Source: Roseateles sp. (GTDB taxonomy: Bacteria; Pseudomonadota; Gammaproteobacteria; Burkholderiales; Burkholderiaceae_C). From it: 64,000 nt of DNA. Shown here in pieces: positions 54,388 through 63,870 of this stretch (the first letter of the stretch is position 1; each line of letters opens with the position of its first letter). The notes under the pieces were generated by a model, which worked only from the letters and a program-made list of their open reading frames with translations, made no database searches and had not been told where the DNA came from. The DNA is taken from contig NZ_JAFAGT010000085.1 of assembly GCF_019237615.1 (NCBI RefSeq), positions 62,001 to 126,000 of the forward strand, written 5' to 3'. The translations under genes and the position numbers were made by a program.

Positions 54388-55449
54388 TCAGGCCGCGTCG
54401 GCCGCCAGCAGTTGATCGACGCGGGTGCGGTGCACGCCGGCCACGGCCGGCAACAGGGCCGACAGCTGCTCGTAGTCCAGTGGCGCGCCCTGAGCTGCCT
54501 CGGCGAAGTCCTGCGCCAGGCGGGCCACGGCGGCGGCCTCGGCCGCGTCAGGTGCAGGCGCAGCAGCGGACGCGGCCTCCAGGCGCCGGCCGAGGGCCTG
54601 GCGCGTCAGGCCCAGCTGCTGCTGGGCCTGCACCACGCGGGCCAGGCTGGCGCGCTGCGCGTCAGCACCGTCCACCTGCCAACCGGCGGGCTGGAGAGCA
54701 TCGGGCCGGACATCCAGCATGGCGCGCACGGGCTGGCCGCTGGGAAAGCGCCGGCCGTCACCGCGCAGCTGCAGGCCGTCGCGCAGCGCCGGCCAGCGGG
54801 CCTCGGCCACCGACAGCAGCACCCCGCCGTCGGCCTGCGCGCGGGTCTGCACGCCCAGGCCGGCCAGCCCCTGGGCAACGGCGCGCAGGTGGCTGTCCAC
54901 GCCCTGGCCGTCAAGATGAATGCTGAGCGCGCGTCCCTGGCCGGGCAGGGTCAGGCGCAGCGTCTCGGCGCCGCTGGCGGCGAGGCTGTTGCGGTCCAGC
55001 CCGCGCAGGCCGAACTCGCGCTGCGGCTCGCGCCCCTCCGGCACGGCCTGCAGGCGGGCATCGATCTGGCCTGCGCCCTCGACCCCGCGAGCCTGCCAGA
55101 GCTTGGCGACACCGTCCACGCGCTCCTGCAGGTCCAGGGCGCTGGCCGGCAGGTTGCGCGCGAGCGTCAGGCTCAGGCCGCTCTTGAGCTGTTGCAGCGA
55201 AGCGTCCAGCTTCTGCGCATAGGCCAGGCCCTGCTGCAGCGCGCCGAGGCGCTGCTGGGCACCCGGCTCGCGCGCGGCGTCGCCGGGCGCGGCGATACGC
55301 AGCGGCTGGGCGGCAACGGCAGCCGATGGCGCGGGCGCGAGCACGCGCGACGTCGTGGCGACGGGCGTCAGCGCCGTGCCGGCGCCAGAGCGGCCGGCGG
55401 CGCGGGCGGGCTGGTTCTGCAGTGCGGGAATGGCCGGTAGCGCGGGCAT
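54388..55449 (-). CDS. Uncharacterised protein of the flagellar hook operon
   Basis: A 353-residue Ala/Leu/Gln/Arg-rich protein with no signal peptide or membrane helix. An Ala/Pro-rich N-terminal 50 residues precede a helical region (about 60-125) and a mixed alpha/beta middle (AETLRLTLPGQGRALSIHLD at about 160-179, then VQTRAQADGGVLLSV). A helical Ala-rich end follows. Its start overlaps the flgL stop (TGATG), so it belongs to the flg operon. I do not recognise the family; the middle recalls a Flg_hook fold faintly. Confidence 0.6.
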   Translation of the reverse strand: MPALPAIPALQNQPARAAGRSGAGTALTPVATTSRVLAPAPSAAVAAQPLRIAAPGDAAREPGAQQRLGALQQGLAYAQKLDASLQQLKSGLSLTLARNLPASALDLQERVDGVAKLWQARGVEGAGQIDARLQAVPEGREPQREFGLRGLDRNSLAASGAETLRLTLPGQGRALSIHLDGQGVDSHLRAVAQGLAGLGVQTRAQADGGVLLSVAEARWPALRDGLQLRGDGRRFPSGQPVRAMLDVRPDALQPAGWQVDGADAQRASLARVVQAQQQLGLTRQALGRRLEAASAAAPAPDAAEAAAVARLAQDFAEAAQGAPLDYEQLSALLPAVAGVHRTRVDQLLAADAA

Positions 55450-56339
55450 CAGAGCACGTCGAACAGGCTCAGGTTGCTGACGCGCGCGTAGGCCTTCTGC
55501 GTGGCCTGCACGGCCAGCTCATAGCTGTTCAGCCGGATGGCGGCTTCGGCATAGTCCACCTTGCCCAGGGCCAGCGTGGCCTCCTGGTTGGACAGGCTGA
55601 CCGCGGCATGGTTGTCGTCCAGCGTGTTGATGACGTTCCGGCGGCCGCCCTGCTGGGCGATCTGGCCGCTGAGGAAATCCATCAGATCGTCGACCGCCTT
55701 GAGCTGGCCGCCGGCCGTGGCGCTGGTGTAGCTGCCGTTGCCGAAGGCCGTGATCGCGGCCTGCAGGCCATTCAGGAAGACGTCCAGGCCGTAGTTGCTC
55801 AACGCGACGTTGGCGGCAATGGTCACGCCGTCGCCCACGGCCACCTGCTGGGTGGTGTTGTCGACGCCCGCACCGAAGCTGTAGACACCGGCCGTCAAGT
55901 CAAGCGTCGCCACGTTGGATGCCGTGCCCGAGAACATGTACTGCCCCTCGGCATTGCGCGTGTTGGCGCTGTAGAAGAGGCTGTCGCGCAGCGACTGCAG
56001 CGCGGTTGCCATGGCCTTCACGTCGTCGGGCGTGGAAGCGCCGTCGGCTGCCCAGACCATCAGGTCGCGCACCATCAGCAGGTCGTCCTGCATGCTGGTC
56101 AGCGTGGTCTCGTTGTTCTGCAACCGCGTCGTCAGCGCCGTGATGTTGCTGCGGTACTGGTCCAGCGCCGCCTCCTCGCGCGACAGCCGCGCGAGTCGCA
56201 CGGTGGCGATGGTGTCGTCCGAGGGCTTGAGGATGCGGCTGCCGGAGGCCATCTGGCTCATCACCCTGGTCAGGCCGGCATTGGCCGTCTGCAAGGCGGT
56301 GTTCATGGTCTGGCTGTACTGGCTGGTGGCGATGCGCAT
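55449..56339 (-). CDS. flgL: Flagellar hook-associated protein 3 (FlgL)
   Basis: A 296-residue hook-filament junction protein, homologous to flagellin at both ends: MRIATSQYSQTMNTALQTAN, then MASGSRILKPSDD. The C-terminal helix reads LNSYELAVQATQKAYARVSN. It follows flgK by 11 bases. The length is close to the family norm of about 300. Confidence 0.93.
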   Translation of the reverse strand: MRIATSQYSQTMNTALQTANAGLTRVMSQMASGSRILKPSDDTIATVRLARLSREEAALDQYRSNITALTTRLQNNETTLTSMQDDLLMVRDLMVWAADGASTPDDVKAMATALQSLRDSLFYSANTRNAEGQYMFSGTASNVATLDLTAGVYSFGAGVDNTTQQVAVGDGVTIAANVALSNYGLDVFLNGLQAAITAFGNGSYTSATAGGQLKAVDDLMDFLSGQIAQQGGRRNVINTLDDNHAAVSLSNQEATLALGKVDYAEAAIRLNSYELAVQATQKAYARVSNLSLFDVL

Positions 56340-56350
56340 GGGGTCTCCGT

Positions 56351-57688
56351 TCAGAAGGCGGCGAGCGTGCTGTCGAACAGCTTGCCTGCAGCGGCGATGA
56401 CCTTCATGTTGGCCTGGTAGAGCTGTTGGTACTGCATCAGGCTGATGGCCTCCTCGTCGGTGTTGACGCCGCTTGTGGAGGCCCAGTTGGCTTGCGACTG
56501 GTCGCGCACGGTCTGGGCGGTGGTCTGCGCCGCCAGGTTTTGCTGGCTGCGCACGCCCAGCGTGCCCACCAACTGCGTGTAGATGTCGCCCAGCACGGTC
56601 GGCTGGCTATCGAACTGCGTCACGACGATGGCACTGTCCTTCAGCGCGATCAGCTTCGTCAGGTTGCCGCCGCCGCCGGCACCCTCGCCCGTCGCCGCGA
56701 AGGCGAGCGTACCGGCGGTGATGGTGGTGGAGAGCTCCAGTTGGGCGCCATTGAGGACGAACAAGGGCGGCCCGCCCGCAGCGGCCAACTGGTTATTGAA
56801 CAGAGTGGCGATGCCCGCGGCCAGCTCCTTGACCGTGGTCTGCATGGGCTCGAGCACCTGCTTCTCGTAGTCGATGACCCCACCCAGCTGGCCGCCCAGG
56901 CCCTGGCTGGCCACGCCGAAGGTGGTGTTGGCGAAGCGCAGCTCCAGCTGGCCTGAGGACTGGCCCATGACCGCCGCATCCCGGCCCACCACCAGCGGCT
57001 GACCGTTGTTCAGCGACACGTTGACGGTGCCGTCGGGCTGCGGCACCACCTGCATGCCGACGAGCGAGGCCAGCGCGTCGATGCGCTGGTCGCGCGCGTC
57101 CAGCAGGCCCGAGGTGTTCAGGCCGCCAGCCTGGGCCGCGGCGATCTGGCGGTTCAGCAGCGCGATGTCGGCCGTGTAGCCGTTGACCTGGTTGATGGCC
57201 GCACCGCGCTGGTCGCTGAGCGCGTTGTGCTGCGTCGTGAAGAGCTGCTGCTGACTGGCGATGCGCTTGACCAGCGTGTCCGCCGAGGTCAGCACCTGGG
57301 AGCGCAGCGAAGCCGAGTCCGGCTGCACGCTGGCGGCATTGAGCGACGCGAAGAAACCGTCCAGCGCGTTGTTGATGTTGGAGGTGTCGTCCGACATCAC
57401 CGATTCCAGCTGGTTCAGATAGGGCTGGCCAGCGTCGTAGCGGCCCAACTCGGAGGCAGCCTTCCACATCTGCTGCGACTTGTAGCCGTCCGCGAAGCGG
57501 AGCAGCGAGGACACCTGCACGCCGTTGCCGGCTGCCGTGATGCCGCCGGCCAGCGCCTGGCGCGAGGTCAGCAGCACGCCCTGGCGGGTGTAGCCCGGCG
57601 TCGCCGCGTTGGCGATGTTCTGGCTGGTGGTGTTGAGCGCCGTCTGCGCCGCGACGGCGCCGGACAGGGCGTTGTGGATCATGCTCAT
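56351..57688 (-). CDS. flgK: Flagellar hook-associated protein 1 (FlgK)
   Basis: A 445-residue junction protein starting MSMIHNALSGAVAAQTALNT with the rod/hook motif SQNIANAATPGYTRQ. The end is VNTDEEAISLMQYQQLYQAN, the conserved C-terminal helix. It is about 100 residues shorter than enterobacterial FlgK, because the surface-exposed central domain is reduced. It sits between flgJ and flgL. Confidence 0.93.
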   Translation of the reverse strand: MSMIHNALSGAVAAQTALNTTSQNIANAATPGYTRQGVLLTSRQALAGGITAAGNGVQVSSLLRFADGYKSQQMWKAASELGRYDAGQPYLNQLESVMSDDTSNINNALDGFFASLNAASVQPDSASLRSQVLTSADTLVKRIASQQQLFTTQHNALSDQRGAAINQVNGYTADIALLNRQIAAAQAGGLNTSGLLDARDQRIDALASLVGMQVVPQPDGTVNVSLNNGQPLVVGRDAAVMGQSSGQLELRFANTTFGVASQGLGGQLGGVIDYEKQVLEPMQTTVKELAAGIATLFNNQLAAAGGPPLFVLNGAQLELSTTITAGTLAFAATGEGAGGGGNLTKLIALKDSAIVVTQFDSQPTVLGDIYTQLVGTLGVRSQQNLAAQTTAQTVRDQSQANWASTSGVNTDEEAISLMQYQQLYQANMKVIAAAGKLFDSTLAAF

Positions 57689-57710
57689 GAGGGCTGCCTT
57701 GGATCTGGGC

Positions 57711-58040
57711 CTACTTCAGAGGGGAAGGCGACGCGGCGGCGGCGGCACTTAAATCCGGCGCCGGCAGCAGCTGCTTCAGCAGCAGGTCGGCGATGCCGAA
57801 GGCGCGCTGGCCGGCCAGCGCATCAGCCACCAGGCCGTCGGCCAGGTCGTTCAACGGCTCGCTGGTCTTCTTCTTCAGCGGGCTGTCCTCGTCGGCCAGC
57901 TCGCGGGTGGCGGCGCGCATCTGGCCCAGCATCTGCTTGATGAACTGGGCCTCGAACTTGACGGCCGCGTCGGTGGCGCGCTGGCGCAGCCGGGCGTCGG
58001 CGTCGCCGTGCTGGGGCGTGAGGGCGTTGTCTAGTTTCAT
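57711..58040 (-). CDS. flgJ: Rod-binding protein FlgJ, single-domain form
   Basis: A 109-residue protein with only the rod-binding domain: AAVKFEAQFIKQMLGQMRAA (about 27-46) and AGQRAFGIADLLLKQL. The C-terminal glucosaminidase domain that most beta- and gamma-proteobacterial FlgJ proteins use to cut peptidoglycan is absent, and no stop-disrupted remnant lies downstream. The start ATG 58040 is used; upstream in-frame codons are unlike FlgJ. flgI lies 136 bases upstream. Confidence 0.88.
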   Translation of the reverse strand: MKLDNALTPQHGDADARLRQRATDAAVKFEAQFIKQMLGQMRAATRELADEDSPLKKKTSEPLNDLADGLVADALAGQRAFGIADLLLKQLLPAPDLSAAAAASPSPLK

Positions 58041-58176
58041 GTCAATTGTCCGGAGCAAGGAACATGGAATTGCCGGGGCGAGCGCGGGGCCGCTCCCAAG
58101 CCCGCCTGCGTTGGACGACACCCACCCGGCCGCCCAGCGTTCAGCGGAGGCAGACCGGGCGAGGGGCACAGGTCCA

Positions 58177-59286
58177 TCAGATCACCTGCAGTTCGCCGTC
58201 GATGGCGCCGGCCTGGTCCAGCGCCTGCAGGATGGCCATGATGTCGTCGGGATTGGCACCTATGCTGTTGATGGTGTCGACGATGGCCTGGAGGCTGGCT
58301 CCGGCCGGCCAGCGCAGCATGCGGCCGTTGCCCTGGTCCACCGACACGCGGGACTGCGGCACCACCTGGGTCTGGCCCTGGCCGAAAGGCGCCGGCTGGC
58401 TCACCTGGGGACGCTCGCTGATGACCACCTTCAGCGCGCCGTGCGAGACCGCGGCGGGGCGCACCCGCACGCCCTCGGCGATGACCACCGTGCCGGTGCG
58501 CGAGTTGAACACCACCTTGGGCAGCGCGCTGCCTGCCTCCACGCCCAGGCCTTGCAGCTGGGCGATGAAGGCCACGCGCTGGGTCGGCTGCTCGGGCGCC
58601 TGCACCTCGACGCTGGTGGCATCGCGCGTGCTGGCGATGTCGGTGCCGAAGCGCTGGTTGATGGCCTGCACGATGCGGGTGGCCGTCTCGAAGCTGGGGC
58701 GCTTGAGGCTGAGCGTCACGCTGCTGCCGCTGGCGAGGTCGTTGCCGATCTCGCGCTCGATACTGGCGCCGTTGGGAATGCGGCCTGTGGTGGGCGTGTT
58801 GACCGTGACGCTGGAGCCGCTCTGCCCCTGCGCGGACAGCCCGCCGACCACCAGGTTGCCCTGGGCCAGCGCATAGACCTCGCCGTCGGCCGCCTGCAGC
58901 TGCGTCAGCAGCAGCACGCCGCCGCGCAGGCTCTTGGCGTCGCCCATGGACGACACGGTCACGTCTATGGTCTGGCCGCGCCGGTAGCCGCTGGGGAAGC
59001 TTGCGCTGACCATCACGGTGGCGACGTTCTTGGACTTGGGGTCCACACCCTGAGCCTGCTTGATGCCGAACTGTTTCAGCAGGTTGTTGACCGACTGGCC
59101 GGAGAACTTGACTTGCGTGCTGTCGCCGCTGCCGTTCAGGCCCACGACGAGGCCGTAGCCCAGCAACTGGTTCTCGCGCATGCCCTCGACATGCACCAGC
59201 TGGCCCAGCGCCTGGGCAGCCTGCACGGCCGGGGCCAGCAGCGCGAGCACCAGCGCAGCGGCGGTCGATGCGAATAGGTTCTTCAT
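58177..59286 (-). CDS. flgI: Flagellar P-ring protein FlgI
   Basis: A 369-residue periplasmic ring subunit with a signal peptide ending [40 protein letters not shown] and the end [20 protein letters not shown] are all typical. It forms the peptidoglycan-level bushing around the rod. It lies 11 bases after flgH. Confidence 0.95.
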   Translation of the reverse strand: MKNLFASTAAALVLALLAPAVQAAQALGQLVHVEGMRENQLLGYGLVVGLNGSGDSTQVKFSGQSVNNLLKQFGIKQAQGVDPKSKNVATVMVSASFPSGYRRGQTIDVTVSSMGDAKSLRGGVLLLTQLQAADGEVYALAQGNLVVGGLSAQGQSGSSVTVNTPTTGRIPNGASIEREIGNDLASGSSVTLSLKRPSFETATRIVQAINQRFGTDIASTRDATSVEVQAPEQPTQRVAFIAQLQGLGVEAGSALPKVVFNSRTGTVVIAEGVRVRPAAVSHGALKVVISERPQVSQPAPFGQGQTQVVPQSRVSVDQGNGRMLRWPAGASLQAIVDTINSIGANPDDIMAILQALDQAGAIDGELQVI

Positions 59287-59297
59287 GAGTCCGGTCT

Positions 59298-59951
59298 TCA
59301 GAAGGGCATCAACGGGTTGACGAACCAGCGCGTCAGCCAGCCGGGGGTGTTCGCGTTCGCCAGGTCACCCTGGCCCGCGTAGGCGATGCGGGCGTTGGCG
59401 ATGCGCTGGGACGAGACGCGGTTGTCGCTGTCGACGTCGGAGGCGCGCACATAGCCGCCCAGGCGGATCAGCTCCTCGCCCTGGTTGATGTAGAGGCTCT
59501 TCTCGCCCTGCACTTTCAACAGACCGTTGGGCAGCACCTCGCCGACGACCACCGTGATGGCGCCGGAGAGCGTGTTCTGCTGGCTGCTGGTGGCGCTGCC
59601 GTTGAAGTCCCGGCCGCTGCCGATATTGCCGCTGCTGCCGATATTGCGTATGCCCATGGCGAAGTCGGCGCTGCTCTTCTTGCCCAGCGTGGTGTCGGCC
59701 TTCTTGCTGGCCTGGGTGGTCTCCTGCAGCACCACGGTCAGCACGTCGCCAGGGCGGAAGGCGCGCGTGTCCGAGGTCAGCGGCGTGGCGCGCTCGGCCA
59801 CGAACACGCCACCGGCGCGGGCCTGCGCCGGCGCCGCCGCAGGCATGGCCTGCGGCAGCGCCGGCGGCTCGGCGCTGGGCAGCGGTGCCGGCACGAAGGC
59901 GGAACAGCCGGCCAGCGCGGCCAGCAGCGTCAGGGCAAGCAGCGGCTTCAT
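59298..59951 (-). CDS. flgH: Flagellar L-ring lipoprotein FlgH
   Basis: A 217-residue outer-membrane ring protein with a lipobox LAALAGC (Cys16). [40 protein letters not shown] and the end [12 protein letters not shown] are family-standard. Its ATG overlaps the flgG stop by one base (TGATG). Confidence 0.95.
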   Translation of the reverse strand: MKPLLALTLLAALAGCSAFVPAPLPSAEPPALPQAMPAAAPAQARAGGVFVAERATPLTSDTRAFRPGDVLTVVLQETTQASKKADTTLGKKSSADFAMGIRNIGSSGNIGSGRDFNGSATSSQQNTLSGAITVVVGEVLPNGLLKVQGEKSLYINQGEELIRLGGYVRASDVDSDNRVSSQRIANARIAYAGQGDLANANTPGWLTRWFVNPLMPF

Positions 59952-60739
59952 CAGCGAACGGCCTGGGCCAGCGTCTGCAGCATGTTGTCGGCCGCCGACA
60001 GCACCTTGGTGTTCATCTCGTAGGTGCGCTGCGCGGCGATCATGTCCACCATCTCCTCGACCACCTGCACGTTGGAGCCTTCCAGCGCGCCCTGCTTGAT
60101 CTTGCCCAGCCCGTCCGCGCCCGGCACGCCCTCGGCCGGCGCGCCGCTGGCGCTGGTTTCCTGGTAGAGGTTGTCGCCCAGTGCCAGCAGGCCCGTGGGG
60201 TTGATGAAGTGGGTCAGACGCAGCTGCCCCAGCTCGGTGGACGTGGCCGCGCCCGCCACGGTGGCCGTGACGGCGCCGTTCTCGGCGATGGTCAGCGCCG
60301 TCGCGTTGGCCGGCACGGTGATCTCGGGCTGCAGCACCAGGCCTTGTGCATTGGTCAGCTGGCCGTTGGTGTTGACCTGCAGCTGGCCGGCGCGCGTGTA
60401 GGCGGCTCGGCCGTTGGGGCCGGCGACCTGAAGGAAGCCCTGGCCCACGATGGCCACGTCCAGGCTCTGGCCGGTGGTCTGCAGGCTGCCGTTGGTGAAC
60501 ACCTTCTGCGTGCCCACCAGCCGCGTGCCGTTGCCCAGCTGCACGCCGGCCGGCGCGGCGTTGCCGTCGTCGCCCTGCGCGCCGGGCTGGCGCTCGACCT
60601 GGTAGAACAGGTCCTCGAACATCACGCGGTCGCGCTTGAAGCCGACGGTGTTGACGTTGGCGAGGTTGTTGGCAATGGCCTGCAGCTTGGCGTCTTGCGC
60701 CTGCACGCCGGTCTTGCTGATCCACATGGCGGGATTCAT
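59951..60739 (-). CDS. flgG: Distal rod protein FlgG
   Basis: A 262-residue rod subunit. MNPAMWISKTGVQAQDAKLQ then ANNLANVNTVGFKRDR give the N-terminal rod motif. LEGSNVQVVEEMVDMIAAQR and SAADNMLQTLAQ give the C-terminal one. Length matches FlgG (about 260). Between flgF and flgH, as usual. Confidence 0.95.
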   Translation of the reverse strand: MNPAMWISKTGVQAQDAKLQAIANNLANVNTVGFKRDRVMFEDLFYQVERQPGAQGDDGNAAPAGVQLGNGTRLVGTQKVFTNGSLQTTGQSLDVAIVGQGFLQVAGPNGRAAYTRAGQLQVNTNGQLTNAQGLVLQPEITVPANATALTIAENGAVTATVAGAATSTELGQLRLTHFINPTGLLALGDNLYQETSASGAPAEGVPGADGLGKIKQGALEGSNVQVVEEMVDMIAAQRTYEMNTKVLSAADNMLQTLAQAVR

Positions 60740-60759
60740 CTTGTGACTCCTTGGGTGAG

Positions 60760-61497
60760 TTATTCGCGGATGAGGCGGTTGCCGGCCTCGGCCATGCCGT
60801 CGGCGGATTTGAACAAGCGCATCTGGATTTCGAAGTCGCGTGACAGGCTCATGGTCGTGACCATTTCCTCGACAGCGGACACATTGCTGCCCTCCAGCCG
60901 ACCGTTGGCCACCCGCACGGTGGGATCCGCGTCCAGCGTGGCGCCGTCGCGGGCCACCAGCAGGCCTTGATCGTTCTTGCGCAGCTGGCTGAACTCGGGC
61001 TTGACGAGCTTGAGCCGGTCCACGGCCTGCAGCGTCGCCGCGTCGCCGTTGCGCACCGAGATGACGCCGTCGGCGCTGACCTCCAGCTTGGCGTACGGCG
61101 GGAGCGTGATGGGGCCGCCCTCACCCAGCACCGGGCGCTGGCCCAGCAGCAGCCGGCCTTCGGCGTCCAGCGTGAAGCCACCAGCGCGCGTGTAGGCTTC
61201 GCCGGTGGCGCCACCCTGCTCCGTCTGCACCGCAAAGAGGCCGGGCCCCTGGATGGCGATATCAAGCTCGCGCCCGGTGTCGCGCTGGCCGCCCTCGCGG
61301 GCGCTGACGGCGTCGCTGGCCAGTTGGTTGAGGTGGCGCGCGGCATAGCCGGCACCATCCACCGCACGAGCGTTGGACACCTCCAGGTTGGCGCGGAAGC
61401 CCGCCGTGTCGGCGTTCGCGAGGTTGTTGGCGTGCACCTGCTGGGCGCGCATCACCCGCTCGGCGCCGCTCATGGCGGTGTAGATCAAGGCATCCAT
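60760..61497 (-). CDS. flgF: Proximal rod protein FlgF
   Basis: A 245-residue rod subunit: MDALIYTAMSGAERVMRAQQ, then ANNLANADTAGFRANL. The C-terminus has LEGSNVSAVEEMVTTMSLSR and KSADGMAEAGNRLI. The 20-base gap to flgG and order agree with FlgF. Confidence 0.94.
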   Translation of the reverse strand: MDALIYTAMSGAERVMRAQQVHANNLANADTAGFRANLEVSNARAVDGAGYAARHLNQLASDAVSAREGGQRDTGRELDIAIQGPGLFAVQTEQGGATGEAYTRAGGFTLDAEGRLLLGQRPVLGEGGPITLPPYAKLEVSADGVISVRNGDAATLQAVDRLKLVKPEFSQLRKNDQGLLVARDGATLDADPTVRVANGRLEGSNVSAVEEMVTTMSLSRDFEIQMRLFKSADGMAEAGNRLIRE

Positions 61498-61509
61498 GGC
61501 TCAACCGCC

Positions 61510-62715
61510 TCAGATGGCCTGCATCAGGGCCTGCATCATCTGGCTTTCGGTCGAGATGACCTTGGTGTTGGCCTGGTAGTTGCGCTGGGCGGACATCAGG
61601 TCCACGAGCTGGCTGGTGACGTCGACGTTGGACTGCTCCACTGCGCCCACGGCCAGCGTGCCGGTCATCGACGTGCCGGGCCGCGCGTACAGCGCGGTGC
61701 CGCTGTCGGGCGTCGCCTTCCAGCTGGTGTCGTTGACGGCCTGAAGCGCATAGGGGTTGGCGAAGTTGGCCAGCGCCACGGTCCCCAGCGTCTGCTGCTT
61801 GCCGTTGCTGTACGTGGCGATGACGCTGCCGTCCTGCGTCAGGCTGGTGCCGGTCAGCGTGCCGGCGGCATTGCCGTTGGCGGCGTTGGTCAGCGTCGTC
61901 GTATCGCCGGCGTACTGCGTCGTGCCCTTGTAGTCGATGGTCAGGGCAATGGGGTTGACGCCGGCCGGCGTCACGTTGAAGGTGTTGGTGGGCGCGCTGG
62001 TGAGGACGCCGTCAGGACCGAACGTCAGCGGGAAACCCGCAGCGGCCGGCGCGGCGCCATCGAAGCTGTAGTAGACATTGACGCTGTTGCTGCCGGTCTT
62101 CACGTAGTACTGGCTCAACGCATGCTTGGCACCCTGCGAGTCGTAGACCACCGAGGTGACCGAGCTGTTGTAGCTGGTCGCATCGGTCATGCTGAAGGGC
62201 GTCGTGGCCGGCACGCTCCAGTCCGCCGACAGGTTGCCGTTCAGGCTGAGCTTGTCGCTCGCCACGGCGCCGACCTGCGTGTTGCCCACGCGCAGGTCAC
62301 CGAAGGCGCCAAGGCCGGCGCCGGCGACCGGCTGGCCGTTGGCGTCCAGCACCGCGTTGTTGCCCTGCAGCTTGCGGCCCAGCGTGTCGACGACATAGCC
62401 GTCCTTGTCGACGTTGAACAGGCCCACGCGAGTGAACAGGGTCTGGCCGGAGGCGTCGCGCACGGCGAAGAAGCCGCTGCCCTGGATCATCGCGTCCATG
62501 CCACCGCCGGTGTTCAGCGCGCCGCCGGACATCGCCATGCTCTGCGTCACCGACGAAACCTCGGCGCCATTGGCCTGTGTGCCGGCGTACATGGCCGAGA
62601 AGTTGGCGCGGCTGCTCTTGTAGCCGTAGGTGCCGGTGTTGGCGATGTTGTGGCTGATGGTCTCCAGCGAGCCGTTGACCGCGTTGATGCCCGAACGTGC
62701 GATTTCAAAACTCAT
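61510..62715 (-). CDS. flgE: Flagellar hook protein FlgE
   Basis: A 401-residue hook subunit. The N-terminal motif SHNIANTGTYGYKSSRANFS (about 20-39) and C-terminal VDVTSQLVDLMSAQRNYQAN then TESQMMQALMQAI are conserved. The middle is the variable hook domain D1/D2. It follows flgD by 29 bases. Confidence 0.95.
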   Translation of the reverse strand: MSFEIARSGINAVNGSLETISHNIANTGTYGYKSSRANFSAMYAGTQANGAEVSSVTQSMAMSGGALNTGGGMDAMIQGSGFFAVRDASGQTLFTRVGLFNVDKDGYVVDTLGRKLQGNNAVLDANGQPVAGAGLGAFGDLRVGNTQVGAVASDKLSLNGNLSADWSVPATTPFSMTDATSYNSSVTSVVYDSQGAKHALSQYYVKTGSNSVNVYYSFDGAAPAAAGFPLTFGPDGVLTSAPTNTFNVTPAGVNPIALTIDYKGTTQYAGDTTTLTNAANGNAAGTLTGTSLTQDGSVIATYSNGKQQTLGTVALANFANPYALQAVNDTSWKATPDSGTALYARPGTSMTGTLAVGAVEQSNVDVTSQLVDLMSAQRNYQANTKVISTESQMMQALMQAI

Positions 62716-62744
62716 GATGGGATCCTTGTCGCTTGAGGAGAGAG

Positions 62745-63425
62745 TTAGTGGGTCGTGGTCGCGGCGGCGACCTGGCCCTTGAACTGGGTGATGAGGCGCG
62801 AATTGAATTCGCCCAGGCCGCCGAGCTGCACCAGCGCGCTGCCGTCGCTGGCCAGGCGCACGCCGCTGATGCGGCCGACCACTTCCGGCGTGACGCTCTG
62901 CTTGGATTCGTTCAGCACTGCGATCGAGTAGCTGCCTTCGGCCAGGCCCAGGGCCTTGGGGTCCAGCTTGTAGCCATGGCTGCCCGGCGCGAGCTTGCCA
63001 AGGTCCACTTCGCGCTTGCGGCCGGCGGCGTCGGTCAGCTGGAGCGTGGCCGGCGCGGCGGCGTTGTCCAGCGTGAAAGACAGCTCGACGGGGCTGCCGT
63101 CCAGCGTCAGCTGGGCGGCGCTGACATGCACCGTGCCGCCGACCTGGCTGCCCAGGCTCAGCATCTGCAGGCTGGACAGGATGCTGTTGTTGAAGGCCGT
63201 CTGCGTCGTCAGCGCCTGCAGCGACTCGACCTGGCTGAGCTGCGACAGCTGATTGACGAACTGGCTGGCGTCGGTGGGCTCCAGCGGGTTCTGGTACTGG
63301 ATCTGCGCGACCAGCAGCTTCGTAAACAGCTGCGAGATTTGCGCCGCACCGCCGTTGGCTGCCACGGCGTCGGCACCGGACGCGTTGCCGTTGCCGGCGG
63401 TGTTGTTGTTGACGGCCGTGCTCAT
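62745..63425 (-). CDS. flgD: Hook-capping protein FlgD
   Basis: A 226-residue scaffold for hook assembly. The N-terminal QIQYQNPLEPTDASQFVNQL (about 36-55) is the FlgD hallmark, followed by a tudor/FnIII-like C-terminal part with GSYSIAVLNE. It overlaps the flgC stop by one base (TGATG). Confidence 0.94.
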   Translation of the reverse strand: MSTAVNNNTAGNGNASGADAVAANGGAAQISQLFTKLLVAQIQYQNPLEPTDASQFVNQLSQLSQVESLQALTTQTAFNNSILSSLQMLSLGSQVGGTVHVSAAQLTLDGSPVELSFTLDNAAAPATLQLTDAAGRKREVDLGKLAPGSHGYKLDPKALGLAEGSYSIAVLNESKQSVTPEVVGRISGVRLASDGSALVQLGGLGEFNSRLITQFKGQVAAATTTH

Positions 63426-63850
63426 CAGCCTTCTCCCAGTTTCAGCAGCGACTGCTGCATGGACTTGATCCGGCCCAGCACCTCGACGTTGGTCTCGAAG
63501 GCGCGCGAGGCGGACAGCATGTCGGTCATTTCGGCGACCGGATTGACGTTGGGGTAGAAAACCTCGCCATCCTGGTTGGCCAGCGGGTTCTCGGGCTCGT
63601 AGACGCGGCGCAGCGGCTCACCGCTCTCCACCACGTCCAGCACCTGCACGCGGCTGCCGGCAAGCTGCTCGCCGCCCAGCCCCGCGGTGGCGGGCAGCGC
63701 CGCGAACACCGGCTTCCTGGCGCGGTAGGCGCCGTCCTCGCTGCCGGCGGCCGACTGCGCGTTGGCCAGGTTGCTGGCGATGGTGTTGAGCCGCGTGGTC
63801 TGGGCCGCCATGGCCGAGCCCGCGATCTGGCTGATCTGCCTGAAGGACAT
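63425..63850 (-). CDS. flgC: Proximal rod protein FlgC
   Basis: A 141-residue rod subunit: GSAMAAQTTRLNTIASNLAN, then YRARKPVF. The NVNPVAEMTDMLSASRAFET segment and the C-terminal KSMQQSLLKLGEG are typical. It follows flgB by 20 bases. Confidence 0.95.
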   Translation of the reverse strand: MSFRQISQIAGSAMAAQTTRLNTIASNLANAQSAAGSEDGAYRARKPVFAALPATAGLGGEQLAGSRVQVLDVVESGEPLRRVYEPENPLANQDGEVFYPNVNPVAEMTDMLSASRAFETNVEVLGRIKSMQQSLLKLGEG

Positions 63851-63870
63851 CTCTGTGCTCCTGTGCTGGG

